NCBI RefSeq assembly: GCF_001544875.2
Contig: NZ_FCOA02000042.1
Span: 1-53,862 of the forward strand
Source: Caballeronia hypogeia
Lineage (GTDB): Bacteria; Pseudomonadota; Gammaproteobacteria; Burkholderiales; Burkholderiaceae
Direction: 5' to 3'
DNA length: 53,862 bases
The notes below the pieces were generated by a model, which worked only from the letters and a program-made list of their open reading frames with translations, was not told where the DNA came from and made no database searches. Shown here piece after piece: positions 40,786 to 49,199 of the stretch. Each line of letters starts with the position of its first letter. The first letter of the stretch is position 1. The translations under genes and the position numbers were made by a program.

Positions 40786-40968
40786 ATCACGGAGTGTCGA
40801 TTACGGAAAGGCAACGCGTTGTGCGCTTATGTGAGAAAGGGAGTTGCAGCTCGTCGTATGTGGGTGATTAACTTAATCGTGGGTGCGGAAGGCAGGACTC
40901 TGCCGCTTGCCGCCCTTCGCTTTCGCCGATGCCGTGCCAGCCGCTGAACGGCGCTGTCGGTGTGACAA
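40786..40968. other. Spacer between two convergent LysR genes
   Basis: 183 bases without a gene. It holds a 13-bp palindrome GATTAA-C-TTAATC (40866-40878) and a small hairpin GGCAG-GACT-CTGCC (40891-40904). Neither has a T run; they may be weak terminators for the converging transcripts. Confidence 0.4.
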
Positions 40969-41886
40969 TCAACTCGAGACGGGCGAGAGTGCCGAAGCGG
41001 CCTGACCATGGAGCCACTCCCTCAGCGTCGCGACCGGTTCGCGATGAACCGGTTTGCGCGGCGTCACGATATAAAACCCCGCTCCGGTCAGGAGTTCTGC
41101 ATCGCCCACGCGCACGAGCCGGCCCGCGGCGATATCCCGCGAAACGAACGCCGGATGCGCGAGCGCGATGCCTTGTCCTTCCATCGCGGCATCGACGGCG
41201 AGCGCCGTCTGATTGAAGCGGATGTTCTTCCGGTCCAACGTGCCAGGCCGGCCGGTCACGCGCGTCAGGTATTGCGGCCACATGGAATGCGCGTCGTGAA
41301 GCAGCGCGACCTTGTCGGGAAACCGGTCGTGATCCCGCGCTTGGTCTGCCAGCAGTCTCGGGTGCGCCACCGCGATCAGCACGTCCTCGAACAGCAGGTC
41401 CGCGGCAAGACCGGGACCGAATGGCGGCGAGCCGTAACGCACCGCGATATCCACGCCGTCAGACTGAAAGTGGGACAGCCGGTCCGAAGCGACGATGCGC
41501 AGATCGATACCCGGATGCATATTCGTGAAATCGGGCAAGCGCGGAATGAGCCATTTGGCGGCGAACGTCGGCGTCACGCTGATCGCGATCTTCAGCGACT
41601 GGGGGCGGATGGCGCGGGTCGCATCGATCAGCAAGTCGAACGCGCGGCGAACCGTGGACGCATAGAGCTGGCCGTTGTCCGTCAGGATCAGCGCGCGAGG
41701 GCGGCGCTCGAACAGTTTCACACCGAGCTCGCTCTCCAGCCCGCGTATATGCTGGCCGATGGCGCCCTCGGTCACGCCGAGAGCTTCCGCCGCGCGCCGG
41801 AAGCTCAAATGCCGGCTCGCGGCCTCGAAGGCGCGCAACGCGTTGAGCGAAGGAAGCGGATCGTTCGAATCTTTCGAATCGTTCAT
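40969..41886 (-). CDS. LysR-family regulator (GcvA-like)
   Basis: A 305-residue LysR protein with the GcvA-type N-terminus (LPSLNALRAFEAASRHLSFRRAAEALGVTEGAIGQHIRGLE) and LFERRPRALILTDNG. The C-terminal domain (LKIAISVTPTFAAKWLIPRLPDF) is also GcvA-like. It is divergent from the SDR/flavin-protein pair, with an inverted repeat TAGTTTTTCT/AGAAAAGCTA between the two starts. It probably activates that pair. Confidence 0.9.
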   Translation of the reverse strand: MNDSKDSNDPLPSLNALRAFEAASRHLSFRRAAEALGVTEGAIGQHIRGLESELGVKLFERRPRALILTDNGQLYASTVRRAFDLLIDATRAIRPQSLKIAISVTPTFAAKWLIPRLPDFTNMHPGIDLRIVASDRLSHFQSDGVDIAVRYGSPPFGPGLAADLLFEDVLIAVAHPRLLADQARDHDRFPDKVALLHDAHSMWPQYLTRVTGRPGTLDRKNIRFNQTALAVDAAMEGQGIALAHPAFVSRDIAAGRLVRVGDAELLTGAGFYIVTPRKPVHREPVATLREWLHGQAASALSPVSS

Positions 41887-41888
41887 GG

Positions 41889-41923
41889 AGTAGTTTTTCT
41901 ACTGCAAACCGTCAGAAAAGCTA
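41889..41923. promoter_or_regulatory. LysR-type operator candidate between the divergent LysR and SDR genes
   Basis: TAGTTTTTCT (41891-41900) and AGAAAAGCTA (41914-41923) form an inverted repeat matching at 9 of 10 positions with a 13-base spacer. A shorter repeat AGTAG-TTTTT-CTACT (41889-41903) is nested in it. It begins right next to the LysR start codon, as expected for autoregulation. Confidence 0.55.
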
Positions 41924-42016
41924 TCGCTTGTGCACGGGGAGTCAGTGCTACGCTTGGCTATCAGGCTGCATCTTATCGATGCAATTCGAATACTAACTCG
42001 CTCAGGAGTTTCCATC

Positions 42017-42721
42017 ATGACGATAGAAAAAGTTGCGGTTATCGTGGCCGCAGGCAGTGGCATGGGCGCGGCGGCCGCTAAACGGCTGGCGTCGGACGGT
42101 TATCGCGTTGCGATCCTGTCTTCTTCCGGCAAGGGCGAGGCGCTGGCGAACGAACTGGGCGGTGTCGGCGTCACGGGATCGAACCAGTCGAACGCGGACC
42201 TCGAACGACTGGTCGCGCTGACGATGGAGCGCTGGGGCCGCATCGACGTGCTCGTCAACGGCGGCGGACATGGTCCGCGCGCGCCGCTGCTCGAAATCAC
42301 CGACGACGACTGGCATAAAGGCATGGACACGTATCTGATGAACGTGATCCGCCCGACGCGCATCGTCACGCCGATCATGCAGAAGCAGAGCGGCGGGGTC
42401 ATCGTGAACATCTCCACCGCGTGGGCGTTCGAGCCGAGCGCGATGTTCCCGACATCGACCGTGTTTCGCGCGGGTCTTGCTGCTTATACCAAGTTGTTCG
42501 CGACTGAACAGGCCGCATTCAATATCCGGATGAACAACATTCTGCCGGGCTGGATCGACAGCCTGCCGGCCACGGACGAACGCCGCGACAGCGTTCCGTT
42601 GCGGCGCTATGGCAAAGCGGAAGAAATCGCGGCGACCGTGGCGTTCCTCGCATCCGATGGAGCTGGATACATCACGGGTCAGAACATCCGCGTGGATGGC
42701 GGCGTGACGAGATCGATCTGA
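42017..42721 (+). CDS. SDR-family protein with altered active site
   Basis: A 234-residue short-chain dehydrogenase fold: nucleotide motif AAGSGMGAAAA, NGGG in place of NNAG, and the C-terminal GAGYITGQNIRVDGG. Ser133 of the catalytic set is present, but the YxxxK motif is replaced: where classical enzymes have Tyr and Lys this protein has Phe150 and Leu154 (VFRAGLAAYTK). It is therefore probably not a conventional carbonyl reductase; it may bind NAD(P) for another reaction. ATG 42017 follows a GGAG-like site. Its stop shares a base with the start of the next gene. Confidence 0.82.
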   Translation: MTIEKVAVIVAAGSGMGAAAAKRLASDGYRVAILSSSGKGEALANELGGVGVTGSNQSNADLERLVALTMERWGRIDVLVNGGGHGPRAPLLEITDDDWHKGMDTYLMNVIRPTRIVTPIMQKQSGGVIVNISTAWAFEPSAMFPTSTVFRAGLAAYTKLFATEQAAFNIRMNNILPGWIDSLPATDERRDSVPLRRYGKAEEIAATVAFLASDGAGYITGQNIRVDGGVTRSI

Positions 42722-43326
42722 TGAGCGACCGGATCGTGTCGCCTTCGTCGCTCGAGCAGGTCGTGCGAACGGCGTGGTCGTCGCTTGCCGATGCGGCGAA
42801 TCCGTCAGCGCCACGTTCGCGGTTCACGATGCTGAGCCTCGCGACAATTGGCATCGACGGTGGTCCTCGCATGCGTACCGTGGTGCTGCGCGGCGTCGAC
42901 GAAACCGCTGGCGCCGTCGTCTTTTACACCGATGCGCGCTCGACCAAGCTCGCGGAAATCGCGCGCGATAACCGTGTTGCGCTGCTCGCATGCGATTCCG
43001 GTGCGGGGATTCAGATCCGGCTCGAAGGGCGTGCAATCGTGTCGTTGAACGACAGCGTCACGAAGGCGCATTGGGATACGGCGCGCGAGCGAAGTCTGAT
43101 CGTCTATCGGACGCCGCTCGCGCCGGGAGTCGCCATCGACTCGCCCGAGCAGGGATACGTCGCGATGAACGAAGCTCACGCGCCGTTCGACGGCTACGAG
43201 CACTTCAGCGTGGTGACGGTATCGGTTCAGGCGATCGACTGGCTCGATCTGTCGCCGCGCGGACATGAGCGCGCGGTGTTTCGCAGAGACGCCGATGCGT
43301 GGAAAGGGCAGTGGATCGCGCCATGA
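42721..43326 (+). CDS. Pyridoxamine 5'-phosphate oxidase-family flavoprotein
   Basis: A 201-residue protein with the split-barrel FMN-binding fold of the PNPOx family: FTMLSLATIGIDGGPRMRTVVLRGV, VVFYTDARSTKLAEIARDNRVALL and IQIRLEGRAIVS. It is shorter and diverged compared with true PdxH (about 215 residues) and lacks the PdxH C-terminal RxxxR signature as far as I can see, so it is more likely a flavin-dependent reductase or heme/flavin protein than the vitamin B6 enzyme. Start and preceding stop overlap (TGATG), so it is made together with the SDR. Confidence 0.8.
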   Translation: MSDRIVSPSSLEQVVRTAWSSLADAANPSAPRSRFTMLSLATIGIDGGPRMRTVVLRGVDETAGAVVFYTDARSTKLAEIARDNRVALLACDSGAGIQIRLEGRAIVSLNDSVTKAHWDTARERSLIVYRTPLAPGVAIDSPEQGYVAMNEAHAPFDGYEHFSVVTVSVQAIDWLDLSPRGHERAVFRRDADAWKGQWIAP

Positions 43327-43365
43327 TCGCGTTCGGAGTCTCCTACCAATCGAGTTAGAGAAGTC

Positions 43366-44283
43366 GTGAAAAAGTCTGCATTGTTTGCATTCTGTGTCCT
43401 CGGTGGCATCTGGGGTTCGAACTTCATCTTTATGAAGTGGGCGACCGAAGTCGTGACGCCGGCACAGGTGACGCTGGCGCGCGTTGTTTGCGGCTTTGTG
43501 CCGATCGCGATCTATGCCGCGTTCACCCGGGCGATCCGCTGGTCGGACTTGCGCCACGCACACCATTTTTTCGTGATGTCGCTGCTGGCGACTTTCCTCG
43601 ACTATTTCACTTATGCGCAAGGCGTCGCGAGATTGTCGAGCGGCATTGCCGGTACGCTGAGCGGGACGATTCCCCTTTTCGCGGTGGTATGTTCCGCTTT
43701 CCTCCACGGCAGGAAGGAACTGGATGTCTGGAAAGTGATGGGCGTGGTCATCGGATTCCTCGGCGTTTTGCTGATCGCGCACCCCTGGTCCGTTGCGGAT
43801 GGCAGCATCGACATGACTGGTGTCTGCTGGATGCTGGGAGGGTCTTGCAGCATGGCCTTGTCGTTCATCTACGCGCGCCGGTATCTTACGCCGCTGAAGA
43901 TACCCGGCGTCGCGCTAACCACCTATCAGGTCGGCTTCGCCGCCCTCTATCTCGCCGTGTTCACGCCGTTCGACGGGATGAGCGCATTGCTCATGCATCC
44001 GCATGCGGCGGTAGGGCTGATCATTGGTCTCGGTCTTCTTGGTACCGGGATAGCCTATCTCGCCTACTATCACGTCGTCGAACATCTCGGCGCGCTCGCA
44101 GCATCCAGCGTGACGTACATTCCACCGGTTGTTGCATTGTTTATCGGCGCAATCATCGTTGGGGAACCGACGACGGCTTCAGATTATGTCTCCGTCGTGC
44201 TTATCATGGTCGGCGTCGGCGTGATGCAGTTCGGCAAGTCGATTCAGCGAGTGATGAGCAGCAAGACACAGCGTGTTGTGTAA
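43366..44283 (+). CDS. EamA/DMT-family transporter
   Basis: A 305-residue membrane protein with about ten hydrophobic segments and two EamA repeats (FAFCVLGGIWGSNFIFMKWA and LGTGIAYLAYYHVVEHLGALAAS). DMT proteins are mostly exporters of amino acids or metabolites, some importers. It starts at GTG 43366 with AGAGAAG upstream, 39 bases after the flavoprotein gene, and probably belongs to the same operon. Its substrate is unknown. Confidence 0.88.
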   Translation: MKKSALFAFCVLGGIWGSNFIFMKWATEVVTPAQVTLARVVCGFVPIAIYAAFTRAIRWSDLRHAHHFFVMSLLATFLDYFTYAQGVARLSSGIAGTLSGTIPLFAVVCSAFLHGRKELDVWKVMGVVIGFLGVLLIAHPWSVADGSIDMTGVCWMLGGSCSMALSFIYARRYLTPLKIPGVALTTYQVGFAALYLAVFTPFDGMSALLMHPHAAVGLIIGLGLLGTGIAYLAYYHVVEHLGALAASSVTYIPPVVALFIGAIIVGEPTTASDYVSVVLIMVGVGVMQFGKSIQRVMSSKTQRVV

Positions 44284-44331
44284 GAAAAAAGAGATGGCAT
44301 TACTCGGCGACCATGACTGCGAGGCACCTCT

Positions 44332-45240
44332 CTAGCGTCCCGGATCGAGAAGGTTTGCGGAGAAATCGCACGATTGCGCCGCGAGCTTCGCCACGGCTGC
44401 ACTGAGCGAATGCAACTGTTCTGCCCGGTGCATCGCGACGTATCTCACGGGCGGCAACGCCGGCCGCGTCGGCACCTCGACGAGCGTGCGCCGTTTGAGC
44501 ATGCGGGAGAGGCATGCCTTGGGCAAGTAGCTCACGCCGAGCCCGGATAGCGTGAGCCCGATCTGCGCGATGAGGCTGTTGCTCGCCAGCACCTTCTGCA
44601 GCGCCACGCCCTGTTCATCCAGAAACCGGCTGTACACATAGCCCGTTCCCGATAAGCCGCCCTGCAAAATGAGCGGATATTTTGCGATCTCCGCGAGCGC
44701 AATGGCGCGCTTGCCCGACGCGAGGCTCGTCGCGCACATCCATGCATTCTCGACCTGACCCACAAGCGTTGCCGCAAAGGGTTCCACCTCGTGCGTTTGC
44801 GGCACGATGATCACGTCCACCGTCGCTGCGGCCAGCCGTTCCCGCAATGTCGCGTTGAGGTCGACTTCAGCTTCGACCTTGACTTTCGGGTATTCGGCCT
44901 GAATCGCCGCGATGAGGCGCGGCAGCCACGTCAGCGCCGTGAGTTCGGTCACGCCGATGCGAATCTGCCGCACCAAAGCTACCTTCGAACTCATGCGCTC
45001 GACGATCTGGTCCCGGCGTTCGAGCAATTCCTTCGCGTGCTCGAAAAATTCGGCGCCTTTTTCTGTCAGACGCGCAGTGCGATTCGCGCGGTCGAAAACG
45101 GCGACGTCGAAGGCACGCTCCAGTTCCTGCACGCGTTTGGATACCGCCGACTGGGTCGTGTTGAGGCGCGTCGCGGCGGCCTCGAAGGAGCCGAGCTGAA
45201 CGATCCAGTACAACGCTTCCATCTGCTTGAAGGTCAGCAT
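44332..45240 (-). CDS. LysR-family regulator of the gltP operon
   Basis: A 302-residue LysR protein: MLTFKQMEALYWIVQLGSFEAAATRLNTTQSAVSKRVQELE, then RANRTARLTEKGAEFF and a substrate-binding domain (IRIGVTELTALTWLPRLI). The open frame allows a start at 45255, but that ATG lies inside a palindromic operator without ribosome-binding site, whereas ATG 45240 has GAGGGG just upstream and gives the usual LysR N-terminus. Divergent from gltP. It probably senses the amino acid or related compound handled by the operon. Confidence 0.88.
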   Translation of the reverse strand: MLTFKQMEALYWIVQLGSFEAAATRLNTTQSAVSKRVQELERAFDVAVFDRANRTARLTEKGAEFFEHAKELLERRDQIVERMSSKVALVRQIRIGVTELTALTWLPRLIAAIQAEYPKVKVEAEVDLNATLRERLAAATVDVIIVPQTHEVEPFAATLVGQVENAWMCATSLASGKRAIALAEIAKYPLILQGGLSGTGYVYSRFLDEQGVALQKVLASNSLIAQIGLTLSGLGVSYLPKACLSRMLKRRTLVEVPTRPALPPVRYVAMHRAEQLHSLSAAVAKLAAQSCDFSANLLDPGR

Positions 45241-45253
45241 GCGCCCCTCATTC

Positions 45254-45294
45254 ATCGCTTAAAGCGATAGTTTCTCATATAAAAAAATCGCTTT
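45254..45294. promoter_or_regulatory. Three-half-site operator between LysR and gltP
   Basis: ATCGCTT-A-AAGCGAT (45254-45268) is a perfect 15-bp palindrome, and a third half-site ATCGCTTT (45287-45294) lies further on. AAAGCGAT (45261-45268) and ATCGCTTT (45287-45294) are also a perfect inverted repeat with an 18-base spacer. This looks like a recognition plus activation site for the adjacent LysR. Confidence 0.65.
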
Positions 45295-45408
45295 TTTTGT
45301 TCTTTTTAGCCGATTACTTTCTACGTAACGGGTCCTGGTCGAGGCCCGACTGGGCTTACGCACGAAAAGCGGCCCATCCACATCAATCGGAGAGTGTCTG
45401 GAGGACGC

Positions 45409-46734
45409 ATGGAATCCGTCATGGAATCACCTCAAGCCGAGCGCGCGCAACGCAAGCCGCGCATCGGACTCGCCTGGCAAATCCTGATCGGCCTCGTGGT
45501 CGGTATTGCGATAGGCCTTGTGCTCAACCGTTTTCCGGAATTTCGTGAATCGGCCATTAACGGCTTTCTACAGCCGGCCGGCGATATCTTCATCCGCCTG
45601 ATCAAGATGGTCGTGGTGCCGATCGTTTTCACCAGCATGGTGATGGGTATCGCTGGCGTGGGCGACGGCCGCGCGCTCGGGCGAATCGGCCTGAAGACGC
45701 TGATCTACTTCGAGGTGGTCACGACCATCGCCATCGTGTTGGGCCTCGTGCTCGGCAACGTGCTGCATCCGGGACTCGGCACGGACCTGTCCCAGCTCGG
45801 TCACACGGACATTTCGCGTTATCAGCAGACGTCGCAGCAGACGCATGGCCATCACGGGTTCATGGCGCTGCTGCTGAGCATCATTCCCGACAACATCGTC
45901 ATGGCGATGGGACGCGGCGACCTGCTTCCGGTGATCTTCTTCTCCGTGCTCTTCGGACTCGGTCTTCAATCCGTGCCGGCGGAATATCGCAAGCCCGTGC
46001 TCGCCACGTTCAAGGGCATTGGCGACGCCATGTTCAAGGTCACCGGCATGGTCATGCGTTATGCGCCCTTCGGCGTGTGCGCGCTGATCGCCGTGACGGT
46101 CGCGAGCTTCGGCTTCGGTTCGCTGCTGCCGCTCATCAAGCTCGTCGCGGTGACGTATCTCGCGATCATTCTGTTTGCGGTGTTCGTGCTCGGCGTGACG
46201 GCGCGGCTCTTCGGCTTCAACATCTTCACGCTGTTTCGCATCATCAAGGACGAACTCATCATCGCGTTCTCGACGTGCAGTTCGGCGACCGTGCTGCCGC
46301 AACTGATGAAGAAGATGGAGGACTTCGGCGTGCCCAAGAGCATCACGACTTTCGTGGTGCCGACCGGCTACACCTTCAATCTCGATGGCGCATCGATTTA
46401 TCTCGGCATCGGCACCCTGTTCGTGGCGCAGCTTTATGGCGTACATCTCGGGCTGCAAGAGCAGATCGTGCTGGTGCTGACGATGGTCGTCACCTCAAAG
46501 GGTGCGGCGGGCGTGCCCGGCTTCATGTTCGTCATCCTTTTGACGACGCTCGCGAGCGCCGGACTGCCCCTCGAAGGACTTGCGTTCATCGCGGGCGTGG
46601 ACCGGATCATGGACATGGGGCGGACCGCGCTGAATGTAGTCGGCAATGCGCTCGCGCCGCTCGTGATTGCGAAATGGGAAGGACAGTACGACGCGGAGAA
46701 GGGCCGGGCTTATCTGGAATCGCTGGACGCCTGA
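45409..46734 (+). CDS. Dicarboxylate/amino acid:cation symporter (GltP/DctA family)
   Basis: A 441-residue SDF-family transporter with eight membrane helices plus the two re-entrant loops: FSTCSSATVLPQ (hairpin-1 serine region) and VPTGYTFNLDGASIYLGIGTLFVAQ (NMDGT-like metal and substrate site), then SKGAAGVPGF and the helix-8 ASAGLPLEGLAFIAGVDRIMDMGRTALNVVGNALAP, where the Asp and Asn residues bind substrate. Such proteins import glutamate, aspartate or C4-dicarboxylates. GGAGG precedes the ATG at 45409. It is followed within 50 bases by a PLP enzyme gene, so the pair probably takes up and converts an amino acid or related acid. Confidence 0.92.
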   Translation: MESVMESPQAERAQRKPRIGLAWQILIGLVVGIAIGLVLNRFPEFRESAINGFLQPAGDIFIRLIKMVVVPIVFTSMVMGIAGVGDGRALGRIGLKTLIYFEVVTTIAIVLGLVLGNVLHPGLGTDLSQLGHTDISRYQQTSQQTHGHHGFMALLLSIIPDNIVMAMGRGDLLPVIFFSVLFGLGLQSVPAEYRKPVLATFKGIGDAMFKVTGMVMRYAPFGVCALIAVTVASFGFGSLLPLIKLVAVTYLAIILFAVFVLGVTARLFGFNIFTLFRIIKDELIIAFSTCSSATVLPQLMKKMEDFGVPKSITTFVVPTGYTFNLDGASIYLGIGTLFVAQLYGVHLGLQEQIVLVLTMVVTSKGAAGVPGFMFVILLTTLASAGLPLEGLAFIAGVDRIMDMGRTALNVVGNALAPLVIAKWEGQYDAEKGRAYLESLDA

Positions 46735-46782
46735 GCGTCGGCCGGAACAGGAATGGACATCATGGAACCAGGAGCAAATGAG

Positions 46783-48069
46783 ATGAGCAGTCGTCAGGGG
46801 CAGTTGTTTTCGGAATCGCTCATGAAGAGCATCAAGGACCGCTTTCATTACGTCGATCACGACGTCGACGGCCGCGCGCGTCTCTTCTTCGATAATGCCG
46901 GCGGATCATTCCGCCTCAAGTCGGCACTCGATGCCTTCGCGCGCATCGACGCCTTGCCGGATTGCCCCGAACGTATCCACGAACGCGCACTCTATCTGCA
47001 GGACATCCAGGCGCGCGGCGAGGCGGACATTCGCCACATTCTCAACGCGCGAGATGGCAGCGTGTATCTTTCGCTCACTGCATCCGCGGCAATGTTCGAG
47101 ATGGTGCGCGCCGTCATGGAAAACGTGTCTGGCACGAACGCGGTGACGACGATACTCGAACATCCGTCGTCGTTCGACGCGATGAAGCTCTACTGCGAGC
47201 GCACGAGCAAGGAATTGCGCGTCGCGCCGAGCAATGCGGAAACGGGCGGCGTCGACGTGGATGCGATCGTCTCGCTGATCGACGACGACACCACGCTGCT
47301 GAGCGTGATGTATGCGTCGAACATCTCGGGCGCGAAGCTGGATATCGCGAGCATCGTCGAGCAGGCGCGCGCGCGCAAGCCAGACCTCTTCATCATTGTC
47401 GATGCGGTTCAGCATGCACCGCACGCGGTCATCGACTTGCAAAAGACACCGGTCGACGGCATCAACTTCGCGCCGTACAAGTTCTTCGGTTGCAGAGGCG
47501 CGGGCGTGGCGTGGCTGTCGGAGCGGCTCGCGGAGCTGCCGCATCATCGGCTCGACGCCAAGGAGAAGGGCGTCTGGGAACTCGGCAGTCCCGCGCCGGC
47601 GCAGTTCGCCGTGGTGAGCGCGATCGTGGACTATGTCGCATGGATCGGCGCGCAGTTCAGCGATGCACAGGACCGGCGCGAACTGTTTGTGCAGGGCATG
47701 CAGCGTATCGAGGAACACGAGCGCGCTCTGCTGGCGCTGCTGCTCGATGGCGTCGATGGACAGCGCGGTTTGCGTGGCATGGACGGCGTGCGCGTGTTCT
47801 GGGATCACGACGACCTGACGCGTCGCGATCTGATCGCAGGCATCGGCTTCGATGGCCTGGACCCGACTTCCGCCGTGCGTGCTTATGAAGAGCGTGGCGT
47901 CATTGTCTATGAGCGCGTCGCGACCAGTCTTTACTCGGGGCGCATGTTGAAATCGTTCGGGCTGGACGGTGCGGTGCGGGTCTCTCCCTTGCATTGCCAC
48001 GGACCGAGCGACATCGCGGGGTTTCTTGCGGTGACTAACGAGATTGCATCGGCCAGCCGCGTCGAGTGA
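46783..48069 (+). CDS. Class V aminotransferase-family PLP enzyme (cysteine desulfurase-like)
   Basis: About 428 residues of fold-type I PLP enzyme. The family start DNAGGSFRLKSALDA is followed by YLSLTASAAMFEMVRAV, LEHPSSFDAMKLY, IIVDAVQHAPHAVIDL (Asp and His contacting PLP) and INFAPYKFFGCRGAGVAW with the Schiff-base lysine at about residue 233. It resembles the CsdA/IscS and isopenicillin-N epimerase group in general but I cannot assign a reaction. Of the in-frame ATGs (46753, 46762, 46783), the last has AGGAG eight bases upstream. It is in an operon with a GltP-type importer, so it probably acts on the imported amino acid. Confidence 0.82.
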   Translation: MSSRQGQLFSESLMKSIKDRFHYVDHDVDGRARLFFDNAGGSFRLKSALDAFARIDALPDCPERIHERALYLQDIQARGEADIRHILNARDGSVYLSLTASAAMFEMVRAVMENVSGTNAVTTILEHPSSFDAMKLYCERTSKELRVAPSNAETGGVDVDAIVSLIDDDTTLLSVMYASNISGAKLDIASIVEQARARKPDLFIIVDAVQHAPHAVIDLQKTPVDGINFAPYKFFGCRGAGVAWLSERLAELPHHRLDAKEKGVWELGSPAPAQFAVVSAIVDYVAWIGAQFSDAQDRRELFVQGMQRIEEHERALLALLLDGVDGQRGLRGMDGVRVFWDHDDLTRRDLIAGIGFDGLDPTSAVRAYEERGVIVYERVATSLYSGRMLKSFGLDGAVRVSPLHCHGPSDIAGFLAVTNEIASASRVE

Positions 48070-48175
48070 CGAGTTGCGCGAGAGAGCGACGCATTGAGAT
48101 TGAGTTCGACATCCAGGCCAGCGAGCGGGCCGGTTCGCTGCTGGATCGGGCGTTTGTCAGTGCCTAAAATCGAGT
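48070..48175. other. Spacer between convergent genes
   Basis: 106 bases with no gene. CAGCGA (48119-48124) and TCGCTG (48135-48140) can form a small hairpin. No T run is present, so I do not call it a terminator. Confidence 0.4.
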
Positions 48176-49090
48176 TCAACCGCCTGTTCCTCGGACGCGA
48201 TCAAGAATGTAATCGATGAAGGCGTGCGTCGCGCGCGTCTGATGACGATTCGGCATATAGAGCATGTACATGTGGGTGCCGAAGATGCTCAGCCGCCACT
48301 GATCAAGCGCTGTCACAGCGTGGCCTTGCCGCAGGTCATCCATCACGACGTAATCCGGCACAATTCCCACGCCCAGTCCGGCGAGAATGGCCTGTCTCAA
48401 GAAGGTGAAATTCTCCGAGATGAGGCTCGGTTCGAGCATGACCTCGTGACGCTCGTCGTCGAGATAGGCCGCGACGCGTGTCTGTTTGCCGACGACCGTG
48501 GCCGTGATAACCGGCACGATTCGAAGCTCGTCGAGCCTCGTGGGCATGCCATGCTGCGCGGCGTACGCCGACGACGCGCATGCGACATAGCGCACCGGCC
48601 CCATGTCGCGTGCGACCAGACTCTGCGGCGGCTCCGGCATCACGCGCACCGCAATGTCGACTTCGTCGCGTAGCAGATCTTCTACGCGATTCTCGAACAT
48701 CACATCGAGCACGATATCCGGATACTCGCGCTTGAACGCGATGAGCCACTCCGACATCACGAGTTGCCCGTAACCGCTCGGCACCGAAAGCCGCACGCGC
48801 CCTTGCAAGCGTTGACCGAGCGTCGACACCGACTCCTGCGCCGCCAGCAGCGCATTGCGAATCGACCGACCGTGCTCGTAGAGCGTCAGTCCAATATCGG
48901 TCGGCTCGACGCGCCGCGTGGTTCGCCGCACCAGTTGCATACCGACCGACTTTTCGAGCTGATTCAGGTGATAGCTGACATTGGCGCGGGTCATCTTGAG
49001 TCGCCGCGCCGCTTCGCTGAGATTGCCGGCATCGAGGATTTCGACCAGCAAAGAGAGTCCGTTGACGTCCACGAGCGGGAAGATTGTCAA
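48176..49090 (-). CDS. LysR-family regulator of the beta-oxidation operon
   Basis: A 304-residue LysR protein. DNA-binding domain: VDVNGLSLLVEILDAGNLSEAARRLKMTRANVSYHLNQLE, then LVRRTTRRVEPTDIG; substrate-binding domain from about residue 95 (GRVRLSVPSGYGQLVMSEWLIAF). It starts with TTG at 49090, or GTG at 49072; no ATG is available near the expected N-terminus and there is no strong ribosome-binding site. The start codon overlaps the TGTCAA operator array, giving tight autoregulation. Divergent from the FadB/ACAD operon. Confidence 0.88.
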   Translation of the reverse strand: MTIFPLVDVNGLSLLVEILDAGNLSEAARRLKMTRANVSYHLNQLEKSVGMQLVRRTTRRVEPTDIGLTLYEHGRSIRNALLAAQESVSTLGQRLQGRVRLSVPSGYGQLVMSEWLIAFKREYPDIVLDVMFENRVEDLLRDEVDIAVRVMPEPPQSLVARDMGPVRYVACASSAYAAQHGMPTRLDELRIVPVITATVVGKQTRVAAYLDDERHEVMLEPSLISENFTFLRQAILAGLGVGIVPDYVVMDDLRQGHAVTALDQWRLSIFGTHMYMLYMPNRHQTRATHAFIDYILDRVRGTGG

Positions 49091-49131
49091 ATTGGGTTTG
49101 ACAGTCTGTCAATCCCGGTTGTAATTGTCAA
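49085..49131. promoter_or_regulatory. TGTCAA operator array between LysR and the beta-oxidation operon
   Basis: TGTCAAA-TTGGG-TTTGACA (49085-49103) is a perfect inverted repeat; further copies of TGTCAA lie at 49107-49112 and 49126-49131. The last overlaps TTGTCA (49125-49130), a good -35 with GAGAAT at 49148-49153, 17 bases later. The pattern of one strong palindrome plus downstream half-sites is typical for LysR activators. Confidence 0.68.
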
Positions 49132-49199
49132 GGCAGTCTGTCCCCGCGAGAATGCAGTCAGCCTCTCAAACATTCGAATTCAGACCGGAGACAGCATTC

